A stretch of DNA of 64,000 nucleotides from an uncultured Myxococcales bacterium (GCA_937975765.1 CALJUR010000081.1:17126-81125), one strand, 5' to 3'. Counted from the stretch's first letter, positions 51,144-62,355 are shown. Made by a program: numbers and translations. The notes: a model not told the origin generated them from the letters alone.

Positions 51144-52736
51144 TCAGTTCGCGCCGCAGCCGCCGGCCGGGCCCTTGGCGTCGCCGGACAGCGTCTTCGC
51201 GCAGCCCTTCAGGTCCGCGTTGAAGGCGCAGAAGTTCTTCTTGATCTGCTCGGGGGCGATGCCCGAGAACTGGTTCTTGTTGTTGGCCAGCCAGGTCGGC
51301 GAGGCGCCGATGCCCAGGTCCTTGGCCAGCTTGATGTTCTCGGTCAGCAGCTTCTTGCCCTCGTCGCCGGTCGAGCACTTCTCGATGACCTTGGCATCGA
51401 TGCCGTTGACGGCGCACTTCTGCCACTCGGTCGAGCGGATGTCCGCGTTGCGGCAGAGGACGTAGTCCATGTACTTGTGGTTCTTCGGGTACTTGGTGAT
51501 CGCGCACAGCTCGCGGATGTTCTCGTCGACCTCGGGCTGGCCGTGCAGCGCCTTGAAGGTGCCGTCGGGCAGCGCGTCGGCGATGAAGTTGACGTTGAAG
51601 GTGATGCCGTCGTCCTTGAAGGCGTCCAGGACTTCCTTCATGGCGTTCAGGGCCTTCACGCCGAACGGGCACTGGGACATGACGAACACGTCCAGCTGCT
51701 TCGGCTTGGCCTCGCGGCAGACGACCTTGCCCTTGCAGGTGTCGTCGTCGCAATCGATCTTGCCGTTGCCGTCGTCATCGGCCTTGTTGTCGCAGATCTC
51801 GGCAGTCGGATCGAACTTGGCGCCGATCTGCAGCAGCTTGTAATCGCCGGCGTCGGCAATGAAGCGCTGGACCTGCTGGAAGCCCGGATCCTCGGCGACG
51901 ACCGGCGCGAACAGGAAGGCCGGCAGCATCTTGACGTTCTTGTCCTTCAGGCTGGCGTACAGCGCCTTGCCCTCGGGGGTACCGTAGTCCAGGGTCTTGG
52001 GCTCCAGGCCGGGGAACATGTTCTTCAACTGGCCCAGGATGCGGTCCGGGAAGCAGTCCTTGCACCGGGCGTCGGTCAGGACGGTCAGCGGGATCTTCTT
52101 GGGCTCGGGGATGTTCTTGCAGACTTCCGGCTTCTCGGTCTGGAACTTCCCGCAGATCGCGCGGATGAAGTCGTTCTCGGTCCGGCCACCCTCGTACTTG
52201 GCGCCGGCCAGGAACATCGTCGGGGAGCCCCGCGCGCCCTTCTCCTTCGAGACCTTGTAGGAGGCGGACAGCAGGGCCTTGCCCTCGTCGCCGGTGGCGC
52301 ACGCCTTGATCTTGGCGACATCGACCTTCGCCTCGGCGGCGCAGGCGTCGAAGTTGCCGGGGATCTCCCTCATGTTCTTGTTCATGCACAGGATCACGTT
52401 CATGTACGTGTCCGGCGCGTACTTCATGGTGCAGATCTGGTGCAGGTTGCCCTGCACTTCCTTCTCGCCGTGCATCGACGTCAACTGGCCGGGCGTCGGC
52501 TCGTCGCCGATGAACTGGATCTTGAAGTCCACGGCCTTGCCCAGCTTGGCCAGGACCGGCGCGAAGCCGTTCTCGACCTGCACGCCGAACGGGCACTGCG
52601 ACATGACGTGCATCACGAACTCGACCTTTTCCTTGGGCTCGGCGCCCGCCTTGCCGGCGTCCGTGCCCGCCTGCCCCTTGCAGCCGACGATCGCGACGAC
52701 GGCGACCATAGCCACCAGCAACGTACGGATCTTCAT
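51144..52736 (-). CDS. Lipoprotein with three thioredoxin-like modules
   Basis: 530 residues from ATG at 52736; the longer frame lacks a signal. Signal peptide ends AIVGC. Module 1 (about 38-210) starts with VMSQCPFGV (Cys48) and has GSPTMFLAG as the cis-Pro loop. Module 2 (about 215-300) has RCKDC (Cys225, Cys228), a true CxxC. A Ca-binding-like Asp/Asn loop with Cys (CDNKADDDGNGKIDCDDDTC) follows. Module 3 (about 345-520) repeats VMSQCPFGV (Cys356) with GASPTWLAN as cis-Pro loop. In modules 1 and 3 the second Cys of CxxC is Gly, so a disulfide there would need a partner Cys elsewhere (both modules contain several more). A role in thiol or disulfide exchange at the envelope is inferred. Confidence 0.8.
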   Translation of the reverse strand: MKIRTLLVAMVAVVAIVGCKGQAGTDAGKAGAEPKEKVEFVMHVMSQCPFGVQVENGFAPVLAKLGKAVDFKIQFIGDEPTPGQLTSMHGEKEVQGNLHQICTMKYAPDTYMNVILCMNKNMREIPGNFDACAAEAKVDVAKIKACATGDEGKALLSASYKVSKEKGARGSPTMFLAGAKYEGGRTENDFIRAICGKFQTEKPEVCKNIPEPKKIPLTVLTDARCKDCFPDRILGQLKNMFPGLEPKTLDYGTPEGKALYASLKDKNVKMLPAFLFAPVVAEDPGFQQVQRFIADAGDYKLLQIGAKFDPTAEICDNKADDDGNGKIDCDDDTCKGKVVCREAKPKQLDVFVMSQCPFGVKALNAMKEVLDAFKDDGITFNVNFIADALPDGTFKALHGQPEVDENIRELCAITKYPKNHKYMDYVLCRNADIRSTEWQKCAVNGIDAKVIEKCSTGDEGKKLLTENIKLAKDLGIGASPTWLANNKNQFSGIAPEQIKKNFCAFNADLKGCAKTLSGDAKGPAGGCGAN

Positions 52737-52788
52737 GAGACCATCCTCGTTAAAGAAACACCCAACCCAAAGAACGGGCCGGGGAAGT

Positions 52789-53772
52789 CTATTCCCTGCC
52801 GTCGAAGGAAGCAAGTCGACTCATCGCGCGGGCCTGGAGGGCGGCGGTGACGGACGCGGCGTACAGGAAGATGTTGGCGGCGTAAAAGGTCCACAGGATG
52901 ACCAGCAGGGGCGCCGCGATCGAGCCGTACAGGACGCCGAACGTGGCGATGCGGGTCACGTAGAAGGCGTATGCCTCGCGGGCGACCTCCCACAGCACGA
53001 AGAACACCACGGCGCCCGCCAGGGCCGACCGGAACCGGATCCGCTGCAGCCCCGGCAGGTAGATCGCGGCCAGGAACGCCAGGGGCACCGGCAGGTACGT
53101 CAGCAGGACGTCCAGGACCGGGGACTCGCGCAGCAGTTCGTCCAGCGTCGCGCCGCGCCAGGCCAGCAGCAGCGAGTCGGCCATCGTCATGGCGTTGTGC
53201 AGCGTGAACAACACGACGCCCGACGCCACCAGGACCACCGAGAACAGGACGCGCGACACCAGGAAGCGGCGGCGCCCCGGCAGGCCGAACACGTCCGCGA
53301 CCGCGTGCTCGAAGGCGCCGAAGACCATCGAGGCGCCCAGCAGCAGCACCACGCCGCCGATGATCCCGAACGAGACGCGCCGGGCCACCAGCGCCGCGAC
53401 GACCTGGTGGACCGAGTCGCCCGCGACCGGCGTGAAGGACCGCAGGGCCCGGGTGACCAGCGACGCCAGCCAGTCCACCTGGTCTGCCTCGGGACCCGCG
53501 ACCATCGCGACGTAGCCGGCGACCGACAGTGTCAGCACGAGCAGGGGCGCCAGCGACAGCAGGGCGAAGAAGGACATCGAGGCCGCGTGGTCGAAGGCGC
53601 GGGCGTCCAGGAAGATGCGGAACCCCTGCACCGCGACCGACAGCCCGTCGCGCAGCCGGCGCAGCACCGTGAAGGCCAGCCGGCGGAAGGCGCCGGGACC
53701 ACGGGCGGGGCCGGGATCGGGCGCGGCCTCGTCCGGGGCGGGCGCGGGGTTCGGGGACGGTTCGTCGGCCAC
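52789..53772 (-). CDS. YihY/BrkB-family inner membrane protein
   Basis: 327 residues from GTG at 53772 (AGGAGG ten bases upstream). Six hydrophobic spans. FDHAASMSFFALLSLAPLLVLTLSV, FGAFEHAVADVFGLPGRRRFLVSR and FGVLYGSIAAPLLVILWTFYAANIFLYAASVT are standard for the YihY family. The role of the family is not settled. It is 44 bases after tolB and 52 before the thioredoxin-like lipoprotein gene on the same strand. Confidence 0.9.
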   Translation of the reverse strand: MADEPSPNPAPAPDEAAPDPGPARGPGAFRRLAFTVLRRLRDGLSVAVQGFRIFLDARAFDHAASMSFFALLSLAPLLVLTLSVAGYVAMVAGPEADQVDWLASLVTRALRSFTPVAGDSVHQVVAALVARRVSFGIIGGVVLLLGASMVFGAFEHAVADVFGLPGRRRFLVSRVLFSVVLVASGVVLFTLHNAMTMADSLLLAWRGATLDELLRESPVLDVLLTYLPVPLAFLAAIYLPGLQRIRFRSALAGAVVFFVLWEVAREAYAFYVTRIATFGVLYGSIAAPLLVILWTFYAANIFLYAASVTAALQARAMSRLASFDGRE

Positions 53773-53816
53773 CGGTCCACACCCTCCTGGATTCCGGCGC
53801 AAGGATAGGCCGGGCG

Positions 53817-55181
53817 CTACCTCCAGTCCAGCGTACCCCAGGGTTCCCCCTTCGAGGTGATCGGGAACTGGTAGCGGCCGTCCTCGGTCATCAGGAACAG
53901 GCGCCACGCGCCCGCGCGATCCGACAGGAAGACCATCCAGCGTCCGTCCGGCGACCAGATCGGATCCTTGTTGGACCCCTGCTGCTGGGTCAGCCGGTTG
54001 ATGTTCCCCGACAGGTCGACCGTGAACAGGTCGGACACGAAGTCGTCCATGCCGGCGAAGACGACCAGCCCGTTCGGGCCGAACCGGGGCGAGGTGTTGT
54101 ACGACCCCCGCATCGTCAGGCGCCGCTCGCCGCTGCCGTCGGCGTTCATCAGGTAGATCTGCGGGCGGCCAGTCTTGTTGCCGCAGAACGCGATCAGGCG
54201 GCCGTCCGGCGAGAACGAGGGGCTGACCTCGTCCCATTCCGACTCCGTCAGGCGCTTCGTGATCTGGCCGGTCTTCGGGTCCAGCAGGACCAGGTCCGAC
54301 TGGCCTTCCATGTCGACCGACGCGACGATGCGCGACCCGTCGGGCGAGAAGGCGGCCCCGCGGTACTCGCGGTCGTCGTGCGTGACCCGGCGCTCGTCCA
54401 CGTACAGTTGCGGCACGCCCGGCAGGAAGGACGTGTACAGCACCCCTCCGCCCGGGGCCCACCGGGGGAACATGTTGGAGGACCCGTTCTCGACGACGGT
54501 GCGCCGCCCGCTGCCGTCCATGTCCATCGAGACAATCGTGCGCGCGAAGCCCGGCTGCTTCAGCGACGCCAGGATGCGGGACCCGAAGATGCCGGGCCGG
54601 CCGGTGATCGCCTCGATGACGCCGTTCACGAAGACGTGGACCGCGCGCCGGACCCCCCTCGGGGCGACGCCGGAGGCCGTGGAGCCCTTGACCGGGATCG
54701 CCTTGCGGTCGCCGACCGAGAACAGCCGGAACCGCAGATCCATGCCCGAGGCCGCCTGGACCACCGAGACGGTGACCAGGTACCGTGCCCCGACGTTGAA
54801 CCAGTCGTCGAAGCGCGGGGCGGACGGGTCGGCCCGGGCCGGATCGCCCAGGAAGGAGGCCCGGTCCAGCACCTTGAAGAAGCCCGAGAGGGTCAGGTCC
54901 TTCGCCAGGACCTCGTCGATCTCGCCGCACGAGGCCCGGATGCCCTCGGGACACGGGAAGGGGGACACCGCGATGGGGTCCAGGGCCCGGGCGGACGGGC
55001 CGACGATCACGTGGATCGACTCGAACAGGTCCTTGCTGTCCGGTCCCCTGGAGGGTTCCACGGACGGGGCCGGCACGCCGGCCGGGCCGGGCGGAGTCTG
55101 GGCCGAAGCGTCGCGCGACGGGCATGCGGCGGCGATCAGGACGGCCAGCGGGGTCGCCAGCAGCAGGTTTCGACGGGACAT
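53817..55181 (-). CDS. tolB: TolB, periplasmic protein of the Tol-Pal system
   Basis: 454 residues from ATG at 55181 (GGAGGTGCC before it). A signal peptide leads to the N-terminal domain (KDLTLSGFFKVLDRASFLG, FNVGARYLVTVSVV) and then a six-blade propeller with repeated FSPDGSRIVASVD / FSPDGRLIAFCG / WSPDGRWMVFLSD strands, as in TolB. It keeps the envelope in contact during division. No tolA, tolQ, tolR or pal gene lies beside it here, which is unusual. Confidence 0.9.
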   Translation of the reverse strand: MSRRNLLLATPLAVLIAAACPSRDASAQTPPGPAGVPAPSVEPSRGPDSKDLFESIHVIVGPSARALDPIAVSPFPCPEGIRASCGEIDEVLAKDLTLSGFFKVLDRASFLGDPARADPSAPRFDDWFNVGARYLVTVSVVQAASGMDLRFRLFSVGDRKAIPVKGSTASGVAPRGVRRAVHVFVNGVIEAITGRPGIFGSRILASLKQPGFARTIVSMDMDGSGRRTVVENGSSNMFPRWAPGGGVLYTSFLPGVPQLYVDERRVTHDDREYRGAAFSPDGSRIVASVDMEGQSDLVLLDPKTGQITKRLTESEWDEVSPSFSPDGRLIAFCGNKTGRPQIYLMNADGSGERRLTMRGSYNTSPRFGPNGLVVFAGMDDFVSDLFTVDLSGNINRLTQQQGSNKDPIWSPDGRWMVFLSDRAGAWRLFLMTEDGRYQFPITSKGEPWGTLDWR

Positions 55182-55278
55182 GGCACCTCCGGGCGTCGAC
55201 CGCCGCCGGAAACCCGGGGGACGGTCCGTGGATTCCCGATCGTGGCACGGGGGACGGCGGAACAGGTAGTCGGGGACG

Positions 55279-58140
55279 TCAGTCGCGGCAGCGATCGGTG
55301 CAGTCGAGGCCCTTCGTCGGGTCGCCGCTGGGGTTGCACTGCGTGATGCACTTCTCCGCGCTGGTGTCGCAGATGTAGGCGCAGCCGCGGTCCGGCTTGC
55401 CGACCTTGACACAGGTGTCGATGCACTCCTCGGCCGTGCCGTTGCACAGGTCGTTGCAGAAGCCGGACTTCACCGCGGGCGACTGGTCGCTGAAGAACGA
55501 CTCGTAGCCGCGGTCGCAGCGGTCCAGGCAGTGGAACGAGGCAGCGCGGTACACGATCTCGATGCGGTCGGAGTATTCCAGCGGGACCTTGAACTGGATG
55601 GCGTTCTCGGGCCGCTCGCGCTGGGTTGCGTCGGCCAGTGCCACGTCGAACAGCGGACACACCGGGGAGTTCTGGACCAGGAAGTAGTCGCCTTCCGCCT
55701 GGGAGTTGGCGGCGAACTTCAGGGGCAGGCAGTTGCCGCCCGCGTCCACCCGGGCGCACCTGCCCTTCGAGTCGTACTTGTAGACCTCGATGAACTCGCC
55801 CGAGGTGCACGTGTCCGAGCAGCCCTTGAGGCCGGGGAAGTTCTGCTGGCAGGTGGAGAAGCAGTCGGACGCCGTGCAGGCCTCCTGGCACTTGTCGCGG
55901 TCGTCGAACAGCGCCTCGCACTTGGCCTGGCAGGACCACTCCAGCGGCCGCGGCAGGCAGACCTGGGTCAGCAGCGGGATGACGAGGTTGGCGATGGACT
56001 CCAGCGCCGGGCCGATGCCCTCGTCCGAACAGATGTTCGACAACTGGCCGTAGCGGCCCTGGCCGAAGGCCTCGGCGACCGCCGCGTACCGGGCGCCCAG
56101 GGTCGCGTTGCCGGCCGCACTGAGGCAGGCATAGGTGGCCGGCGCCTTGTACAGCGCGCTGGTGTTGCACTTGCACTCGAAGAAGCGCTTGCGGATCTCC
56201 TGCAGGTCGGCCCCCGGTGTCGTCGTCGAGCCCAGGATGAAGTCGCCGGAGATGGCGGCGAACACGACCTGGGCCGGGTCGGCCTTCAGCGAGCGAAGCT
56301 GGTTGACGAACCGCGCGGTCGAGTACAGCGGGCACTTGGACGCGTCGAAGGCGCCGTTGGTCAGGCAGGCGTTCGGGTCGCAGTCGCCGGCCGACGTGCA
56401 GCCGTTCTCGTCCCGCAGGCACGAGCACCAGCCGTACTTCTCGGAGGGAACCACGTTGTCCCACTTGCCGTCGCCCTTCTGGTACTCGGGCGCCGAGCAG
56501 TCGTCCTCGTCGCTGATGATGACGATCAGCAGGTACGCGTCGTCGCGCAGGAAGGACCGGGCCTGGTCGGCGTTCTCGCCCTCGGGGTCCAGCGCCAGCC
56601 AGGCGGCCCGCAGGCCCTGTTCCTGGTTGTTGCAGGTGTACTGCACCGCGCCCAGGGTCGCCATGCACTTGAACAACTGCTCGAACACCCTGGCACGCGG
56701 GGTCTCGCGGGCCGCGAAGTCGGCGTCGGTGTCGCCGGTGGGCAGCAGCTTCCATTCCGGGTCCCAGTCGGGGTCGCCGGCCCAGTCGCCGGCCATCCAC
56801 TTCAGCAGCCACTGGTCCGCCACGGTGTTGTTCAGGATCTTCGGGCCCTGGGCGGCGGCCGGGCAGATGCCGGTCGCCGGGGGCAGCATGCAGCCGGCCT
56901 TCGTGCGGTCCTCGCCGGGGTATACGCAGCGGTACGTGTCCTTGCCGAACTCGGCGATGCAGCGGTCGGAGCACGAGTAGGCCTGTTCGCACGCCAGCAG
57001 GCACAGGAATTCCTGGTTCTTGAACTGCGTGCCGCACGCCGTCCGGCAGGACGCCAGGTCGCCCTGCTGTTCGCAGAGGGACTGGCACTTCGCCGCGTCG
57101 TGCAGGTACGCCTCGCACTCCTCGCGGCAGCCCCACTGGTCGTTGCAGACGTTGTCGCACTGCTCGATCTTGGACACGGTCTCGCAGACTTCCTGGCAGG
57201 ACCCGAAGGCAGCCTCGCACCGGGACTGGCAGGCGGCTGCGTCCGGCAGGAACTCGGCGCAGACCTCGGCGCACTCGCGTCCGCGGCAGCGGGTGGCACA
57301 GTCCGTCCGGCTGGACAGTTCGACGTGCGCGGCGCACGCCTCGGTCGAGCACGTACCGTCCTGGCACATGGAAATCTGGGAGCCCGTGGAGGCGGTGGTG
57401 CAGCCGTCCGGCTGGCCGAAGAGGCGGGCGCACTTGCCCGGATCGGTGTCCCGGTTGCACTGGTAGCGGCACTGGCTGCTGATCGCGAACAGGTAGTCGC
57501 CGGGCTGGTAGCTGTCCTCCACGCCCTGCTGCTTGACCTCGGGGGGCATGTCGCAGGTCCACAGGTTGCTGGCCATTCCCAGCGGCGGGCCCTCGCAGAC
57601 CCAGTTCCCGCTGTTGCCGTCGGGCAGCGGGTTGTTCGGGTGGCTGGCGGAGTACGCGTTGCACTCGTCGTTGCTCAGGCAGGGGACGGTGCGCATCTCG
57701 ACGCAGGGAGGGGGAAAGTCGCTGGCCGGCTGGTACAGGAACCTGCCGCGCACGGCGCCGACCTTCAGGCACAGTTTCTGGCCGCCTCCGATGTCCTTGC
57801 ACTCGCGGCCGCCGAGGCAGTCCGCGGACGTGTTGCAGGTGCCCTGGTCGGGCGAGCACACGTTCGAGGAGGTGACCGCCAACTGCATGTCGATGGCGGT
57901 GAACTTCTGGAAGACCGCGAGGAACTCCTTGAACGCCGTGACCAGGGACGCCTGCTCCTGGCACATGGAGGTGGACGCGTCCACGACCCACAGGATGTCC
58001 AGCTTCGCGGGCTTGCCCTTGTCGCGGATCTCCTGGATCTGGACCTGGTACGACGACGTGAGGCTGCGCACCGGCACGTCGTTGCACGCCACCACGGCCG
58101 AGGAGAGGGCCACCAAGGCGGCGAAAGCACGAATCTTCAT
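55279..58140 (-). CDS. Cys-rich lipoprotein with vWA-like domain
   Basis: 953 residues from ATG at 58140. Signal peptide ends SAVVAC. KLDILWVVDASTSMCQEQASLV is a von Willebrand A start with the MIDAS DxSxS (DASTS), and YLLIVIISDEDDCSAPE is a later strand of the same fold. A long Cys-rich helical insert (CQSRCEAAFGSCQEVCETV, CREECEAYLHDAAKCQSLCE and so on, about 280-430) divides the vWA domain, and a second Cys-rich tail (about 770-953) closes the protein. Several dozen Cys overall. Similar proteins occur in Myxococcota; function unknown. It leads the tolB operon. Confidence 0.83.
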   Translation of the reverse strand: MKIRAFAALVALSSAVVACNDVPVRSLTSSYQVQIQEIRDKGKPAKLDILWVVDASTSMCQEQASLVTAFKEFLAVFQKFTAIDMQLAVTSSNVCSPDQGTCNTSADCLGGRECKDIGGGQKLCLKVGAVRGRFLYQPASDFPPPCVEMRTVPCLSNDECNAYSASHPNNPLPDGNSGNWVCEGPPLGMASNLWTCDMPPEVKQQGVEDSYQPGDYLFAISSQCRYQCNRDTDPGKCARLFGQPDGCTTASTGSQISMCQDGTCSTEACAAHVELSSRTDCATRCRGRECAEVCAEFLPDAAACQSRCEAAFGSCQEVCETVSKIEQCDNVCNDQWGCREECEAYLHDAAKCQSLCEQQGDLASCRTACGTQFKNQEFLCLLACEQAYSCSDRCIAEFGKDTYRCVYPGEDRTKAGCMLPPATGICPAAAQGPKILNNTVADQWLLKWMAGDWAGDPDWDPEWKLLPTGDTDADFAARETPRARVFEQLFKCMATLGAVQYTCNNQEQGLRAAWLALDPEGENADQARSFLRDDAYLLIVIISDEDDCSAPEYQKGDGKWDNVVPSEKYGWCSCLRDENGCTSAGDCDPNACLTNGAFDASKCPLYSTARFVNQLRSLKADPAQVVFAAISGDFILGSTTTPGADLQEIRKRFFECKCNTSALYKAPATYACLSAAGNATLGARYAAVAEAFGQGRYGQLSNICSDEGIGPALESIANLVIPLLTQVCLPRPLEWSCQAKCEALFDDRDKCQEACTASDCFSTCQQNFPGLKGCSDTCTSGEFIEVYKYDSKGRCARVDAGGNCLPLKFAANSQAEGDYFLVQNSPVCPLFDVALADATQRERPENAIQFKVPLEYSDRIEIVYRAASFHCLDRCDRGYESFFSDQSPAVKSGFCNDLCNGTAEECIDTCVKVGKPDRGCAYICDTSAEKCITQCNPSGDPTKGLDCTDRCRD

Positions 58141-58304
58141 CCGGATCCCCCACAAAGCGCTCAGGGCTGGAGTGTACCGGAGGTTCGGGCCGGGGGTCAA
58201 GACGCGATCCACCCCCCGCGTGCGCGACGGGAGCCTCGCCGGTCACCGGGACCCGGGGGTGCGGCGCGGGGTTCCGGGAGGGGCGCCGGGGGGCGGGCCG
58301 GGGG

Positions 58305-59729
58305 TCACCCGGTCGGGCCGGTGAAGCGATCCTTGCCGCCCAGGTGGCGGGAGCACAGCGGGAACGCGGACCGCACCAGGTCGGACATCGCCGCGGTCAG
58401 GAAGCGGATGTCCCACTGCGCATGCTCGTCCTCGCGCAGCCGGCTGACGTGGTAGAACTCGCGCAGGTTCAGCGTCCACAGGCACCGCCGCCGGTGGGCG
58501 TTCAGCAGCGCGTAGGCCGAGACGGGGTCGTCGGGGCCGCCCAGCCGCGCCGCCATCGCCTCGGCCTCCTCCGCCCCCTCGCGCAGGACGTCGGACAGGC
58601 CGGCCTCGGCAATGGCCGGGGGGACGGTCACGCCCAGGCCGGCGTCGTACGGCCACGAGGTCAGGCTGGACATCCGGTGGCGCTTCAGCTGGCCGAAGGC
58701 GGCGGCCGAGAGGACGACCTCGAACGTCAGGCCGGCCTGCTCGAACTCGCGCGGCAGGGCGTCGTGCGGGCCCAGCCGCGCAGTCACGGCATCGTACAGG
58801 CGGTCCCGGTCCCCGGCGGAGAGATCCTGCACCGCCGCCAGCGCGGAGGCGTAGTCCGTGCGCAGCGCCGGCACGGCCAGGCCGGCCAGGATCCGCGAGT
58901 CCCCGTCGGGCGTGCAGTCGACCAGACGGACGCTGCCCACCGGCAGGACGGCCTCCGGCGCGGGGTCCGGGTCGCGGGGCCGCGGCGGGACGAGATCCCG
59001 GACGACCCGGGCGACCTCGGCATCCCGCAGCAGGTGGTAGGGCCCCGGCCGGACATAGCGCAGCAGCGACGGCGCGACAGGCTGCGTGACGGTCAGGAGG
59101 AGGGTGGCCAGTTCCTGCACCTCGGCCAGCGGGGACGCGGAAAGACGCAGGATCAGGTGTTCCAGCGAGCGGGCGTTGCAGGTCATGCCCAGTTGCCCGT
59201 GCACCGCCAGCGGCAGCACGTAGCGGGCGTCCTCGCCGGCCAGTTTGTCGGGGATGCCGGTCGCCATCAGCCGCGCGACCAGCAGCGCGTACCGGGAGAA
59301 GGCACGGCTGACGAACTCCGAGAACGGCCCGACCAGTCCCTTCGCCCGCACCTCGGCCGGGATGGCGAAGTCCTCGCCCAGCCGGATGTAGCGCTGGGAC
59401 TTCTCGGTGTAGGAGGCCAGCCGGTGGGCTTCCAGCGCCTCGATGGCCAGCCGGGACAGTTCCAGCACGTCGAAGTTGAAGACCGCGTGCTCGGCGACCG
59501 AGGCGTGGCCCAGGCCGAAGACGATGCGCTCGTTCGCGGCGCGGGCCTTCTCGACCTGGGCGCGGGACGCGCGGCGCAACTCGCCCACCGGGCGCGGGTC
59601 GCGGCTGATGCGGGCGTAGGCGGCGGAAAGCGTCTCCGGGGTCAGGTCCTCGCGCCCGGACCCGTCGGACGCCAGTTCGTGCAGCAGGTCGGCATCGACG
59701 TTGAAGCCGGCCAGGTCGACGCGGGCCAC
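58305..59729 (-). CDS. Duplicated FAD-dependent thymidylate synthase (ThyX-like) protein
   Basis: 474 residues from GTG at 59729, with GGAGG 6 bases before it. Two ThyX-type halves are visible. Half 1 has EAHRLASYTEKSQRYI, the RHRxxS site with its first Arg replaced. Half 2 has KRHRMSSLTSWPY, with RHR and Ser intact. FYHVSRLREDEHAQWDIRFL is the other half of a ThyX site. Single-domain ThyX is about 220-250 residues, so this is a fused pair that may act as an internal dimer. It would make dTMP from dUMP using FAD and methylene-tetrahydrofolate; with one half altered, active site number is uncertain. Confidence 0.82.
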   Translation of the reverse strand: MARVDLAGFNVDADLLHELASDGSGREDLTPETLSAAYARISRDPRPVGELRRASRAQVEKARAANERIVFGLGHASVAEHAVFNFDVLELSRLAIEALEAHRLASYTEKSQRYIRLGEDFAIPAEVRAKGLVGPFSEFVSRAFSRYALLVARLMATGIPDKLAGEDARYVLPLAVHGQLGMTCNARSLEHLILRLSASPLAEVQELATLLLTVTQPVAPSLLRYVRPGPYHLLRDAEVARVVRDLVPPRPRDPDPAPEAVLPVGSVRLVDCTPDGDSRILAGLAVPALRTDYASALAAVQDLSAGDRDRLYDAVTARLGPHDALPREFEQAGLTFEVVLSAAAFGQLKRHRMSSLTSWPYDAGLGVTVPPAIAEAGLSDVLREGAEEAEAMAARLGGPDDPVSAYALLNAHRRRCLWTLNLREFYHVSRLREDEHAQWDIRFLTAAMSDLVRSAFPLCSRHLGGKDRFTGPTG

Positions 59730-59897
59730 GATCCCCTCCGTGACGGGTTCGCCGGTCGAGAGGGTTGGTAAGCGACCGGTGCCGGCTGTACGGTAGACCG
59801 CGCCCGGGAGCAGGTCAACCTCCCGCTCCCGGGACGGGGCCGCCGCCCCGACGGGACGACGGGAGGTGCTAGAATCGTGCGAGCGCGGAGGGAGGGA

Positions 59898-61040
59898 ATG
59901 CCGGAACGGCTGACCTGGTGCGAGGTATCGATCGAGGCCCTGCAGGCCAACGTGCGGGAGTTCCGCCGGCTGGTCGGGCCGTCGTGCCTGCTGGCGCCGG
60001 TGGTGAAATCGAACGCCTACGGGCACGGGCTGGTGCTGGCGGCGAGGGCCTTCGCGGAAGCCGGGGCGGACCTGCTGTGCGTCAACGACCTGTGGGAGGC
60101 GGCGCAGTTGCGGAGGGCGGGACTGGCCCTGCCGCTGCACGTCGTGGGCCGCGTTCTGCCGGGACAGGCGGCGGAGGTGCCGGGGCTGGACGCCAGCCTG
60201 GTCGCATACGACCGGGAACTGCTGGAGGCGCTGGACGCGGCGGCGGCCGGGACGGGGCGGCGCGTGGGGGTGCACCTGAAACTGGAGACGGGCACGAACC
60301 GCCAGGGCGTGGGCCTGGAGGAGGCCCGCGCCCTGGTGCGGCACGCCCGGGGGCTGCCGGGCGTGGAGGTCCGGGGGGTCGCGACGCACTTCGCCGACGT
60401 CGAGGACACGACGAACCACGCGTATGCCCGGCAACAGATGGCGACGTTCCTGGCGGGGCTGGCGGCGCTGCGCGAGGAGGGCCTGCCGGACCTGAAGGGC
60501 GACATCGCGAACTCGGCGGCGGCCATCCTGTGGCCCGAGGCGCACCTGGACATGGTGCGCCTGGGGATCTCCGGGTACGGGATGTGGCCGTCGCCGGAGA
60601 CCTTCGTGTCGGCCGCCCTGACGCACCGGGACCGCATCGTGCTGCGGCCCGCGCTGACCTGGAAGACGCGGATCGCACAGGTCAAGACGGTGCCGGCCGG
60701 CGAGTACGTGGGATACGGGCGGACCTACCGGACCACCCACGACACGCGCATCGCGGTGCTGCCGATCGGGTACTACGACGGCTACGACCGCGGAATGTCG
60801 AACGCGGCCTACGTGCTGGTGCGCGGAATGCGGGCGCAGGTGCGCGGCCGGATCTGCATGAACATGATGATGGTCGACGTCGGCGACGTTCCCGGCGTGC
60901 AGGCCGGCGACGAGGCGGTGCTGATGGGACGGATGGGGGACGACGCCGTGACGGCCGAGCAGTTCGCCGGCTGGGCGGGCACGATCAACTACGAGGTCAC
61001 GACGCGGATCGCCGAGTCGGTGCCGCGGGTGGCCGCGTAG
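59898..61040 (+). CDS. alr: Alanine racemase
   Basis: 380 residues from ATG at 59898 (GGAGGG just upstream, in place of an earlier in-frame ATG). PLP lysine in VVKSNAYGHG (Lys37). VATHFADVED, GISGYGMWPS, GYGRTYRT (catalytic Tyr region) and GRICMNMMMVDV are all standard. It makes D-alanine for peptidoglycan. First gene of a four-gene run. Confidence 0.95.
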   Translation: MPERLTWCEVSIEALQANVREFRRLVGPSCLLAPVVKSNAYGHGLVLAARAFAEAGADLLCVNDLWEAAQLRRAGLALPLHVVGRVLPGQAAEVPGLDASLVAYDRELLEALDAAAAGTGRRVGVHLKLETGTNRQGVGLEEARALVRHARGLPGVEVRGVATHFADVEDTTNHAYARQQMATFLAGLAALREEGLPDLKGDIANSAAAILWPEAHLDMVRLGISGYGMWPSPETFVSAALTHRDRIVLRPALTWKTRIAQVKTVPAGEYVGYGRTYRTTHDTRIAVLPIGYYDGYDRGMSNAAYVLVRGMRAQVRGRICMNMMMVDVGDVPGVQAGDEAVLMGRMGDDAVTAEQFAGWAGTINYEVTTRIAESVPRVAA

Positions 61041-61053
61041 CGGAGGGGGAGGC

Positions 61054-62355
<1,302 letters not shown>

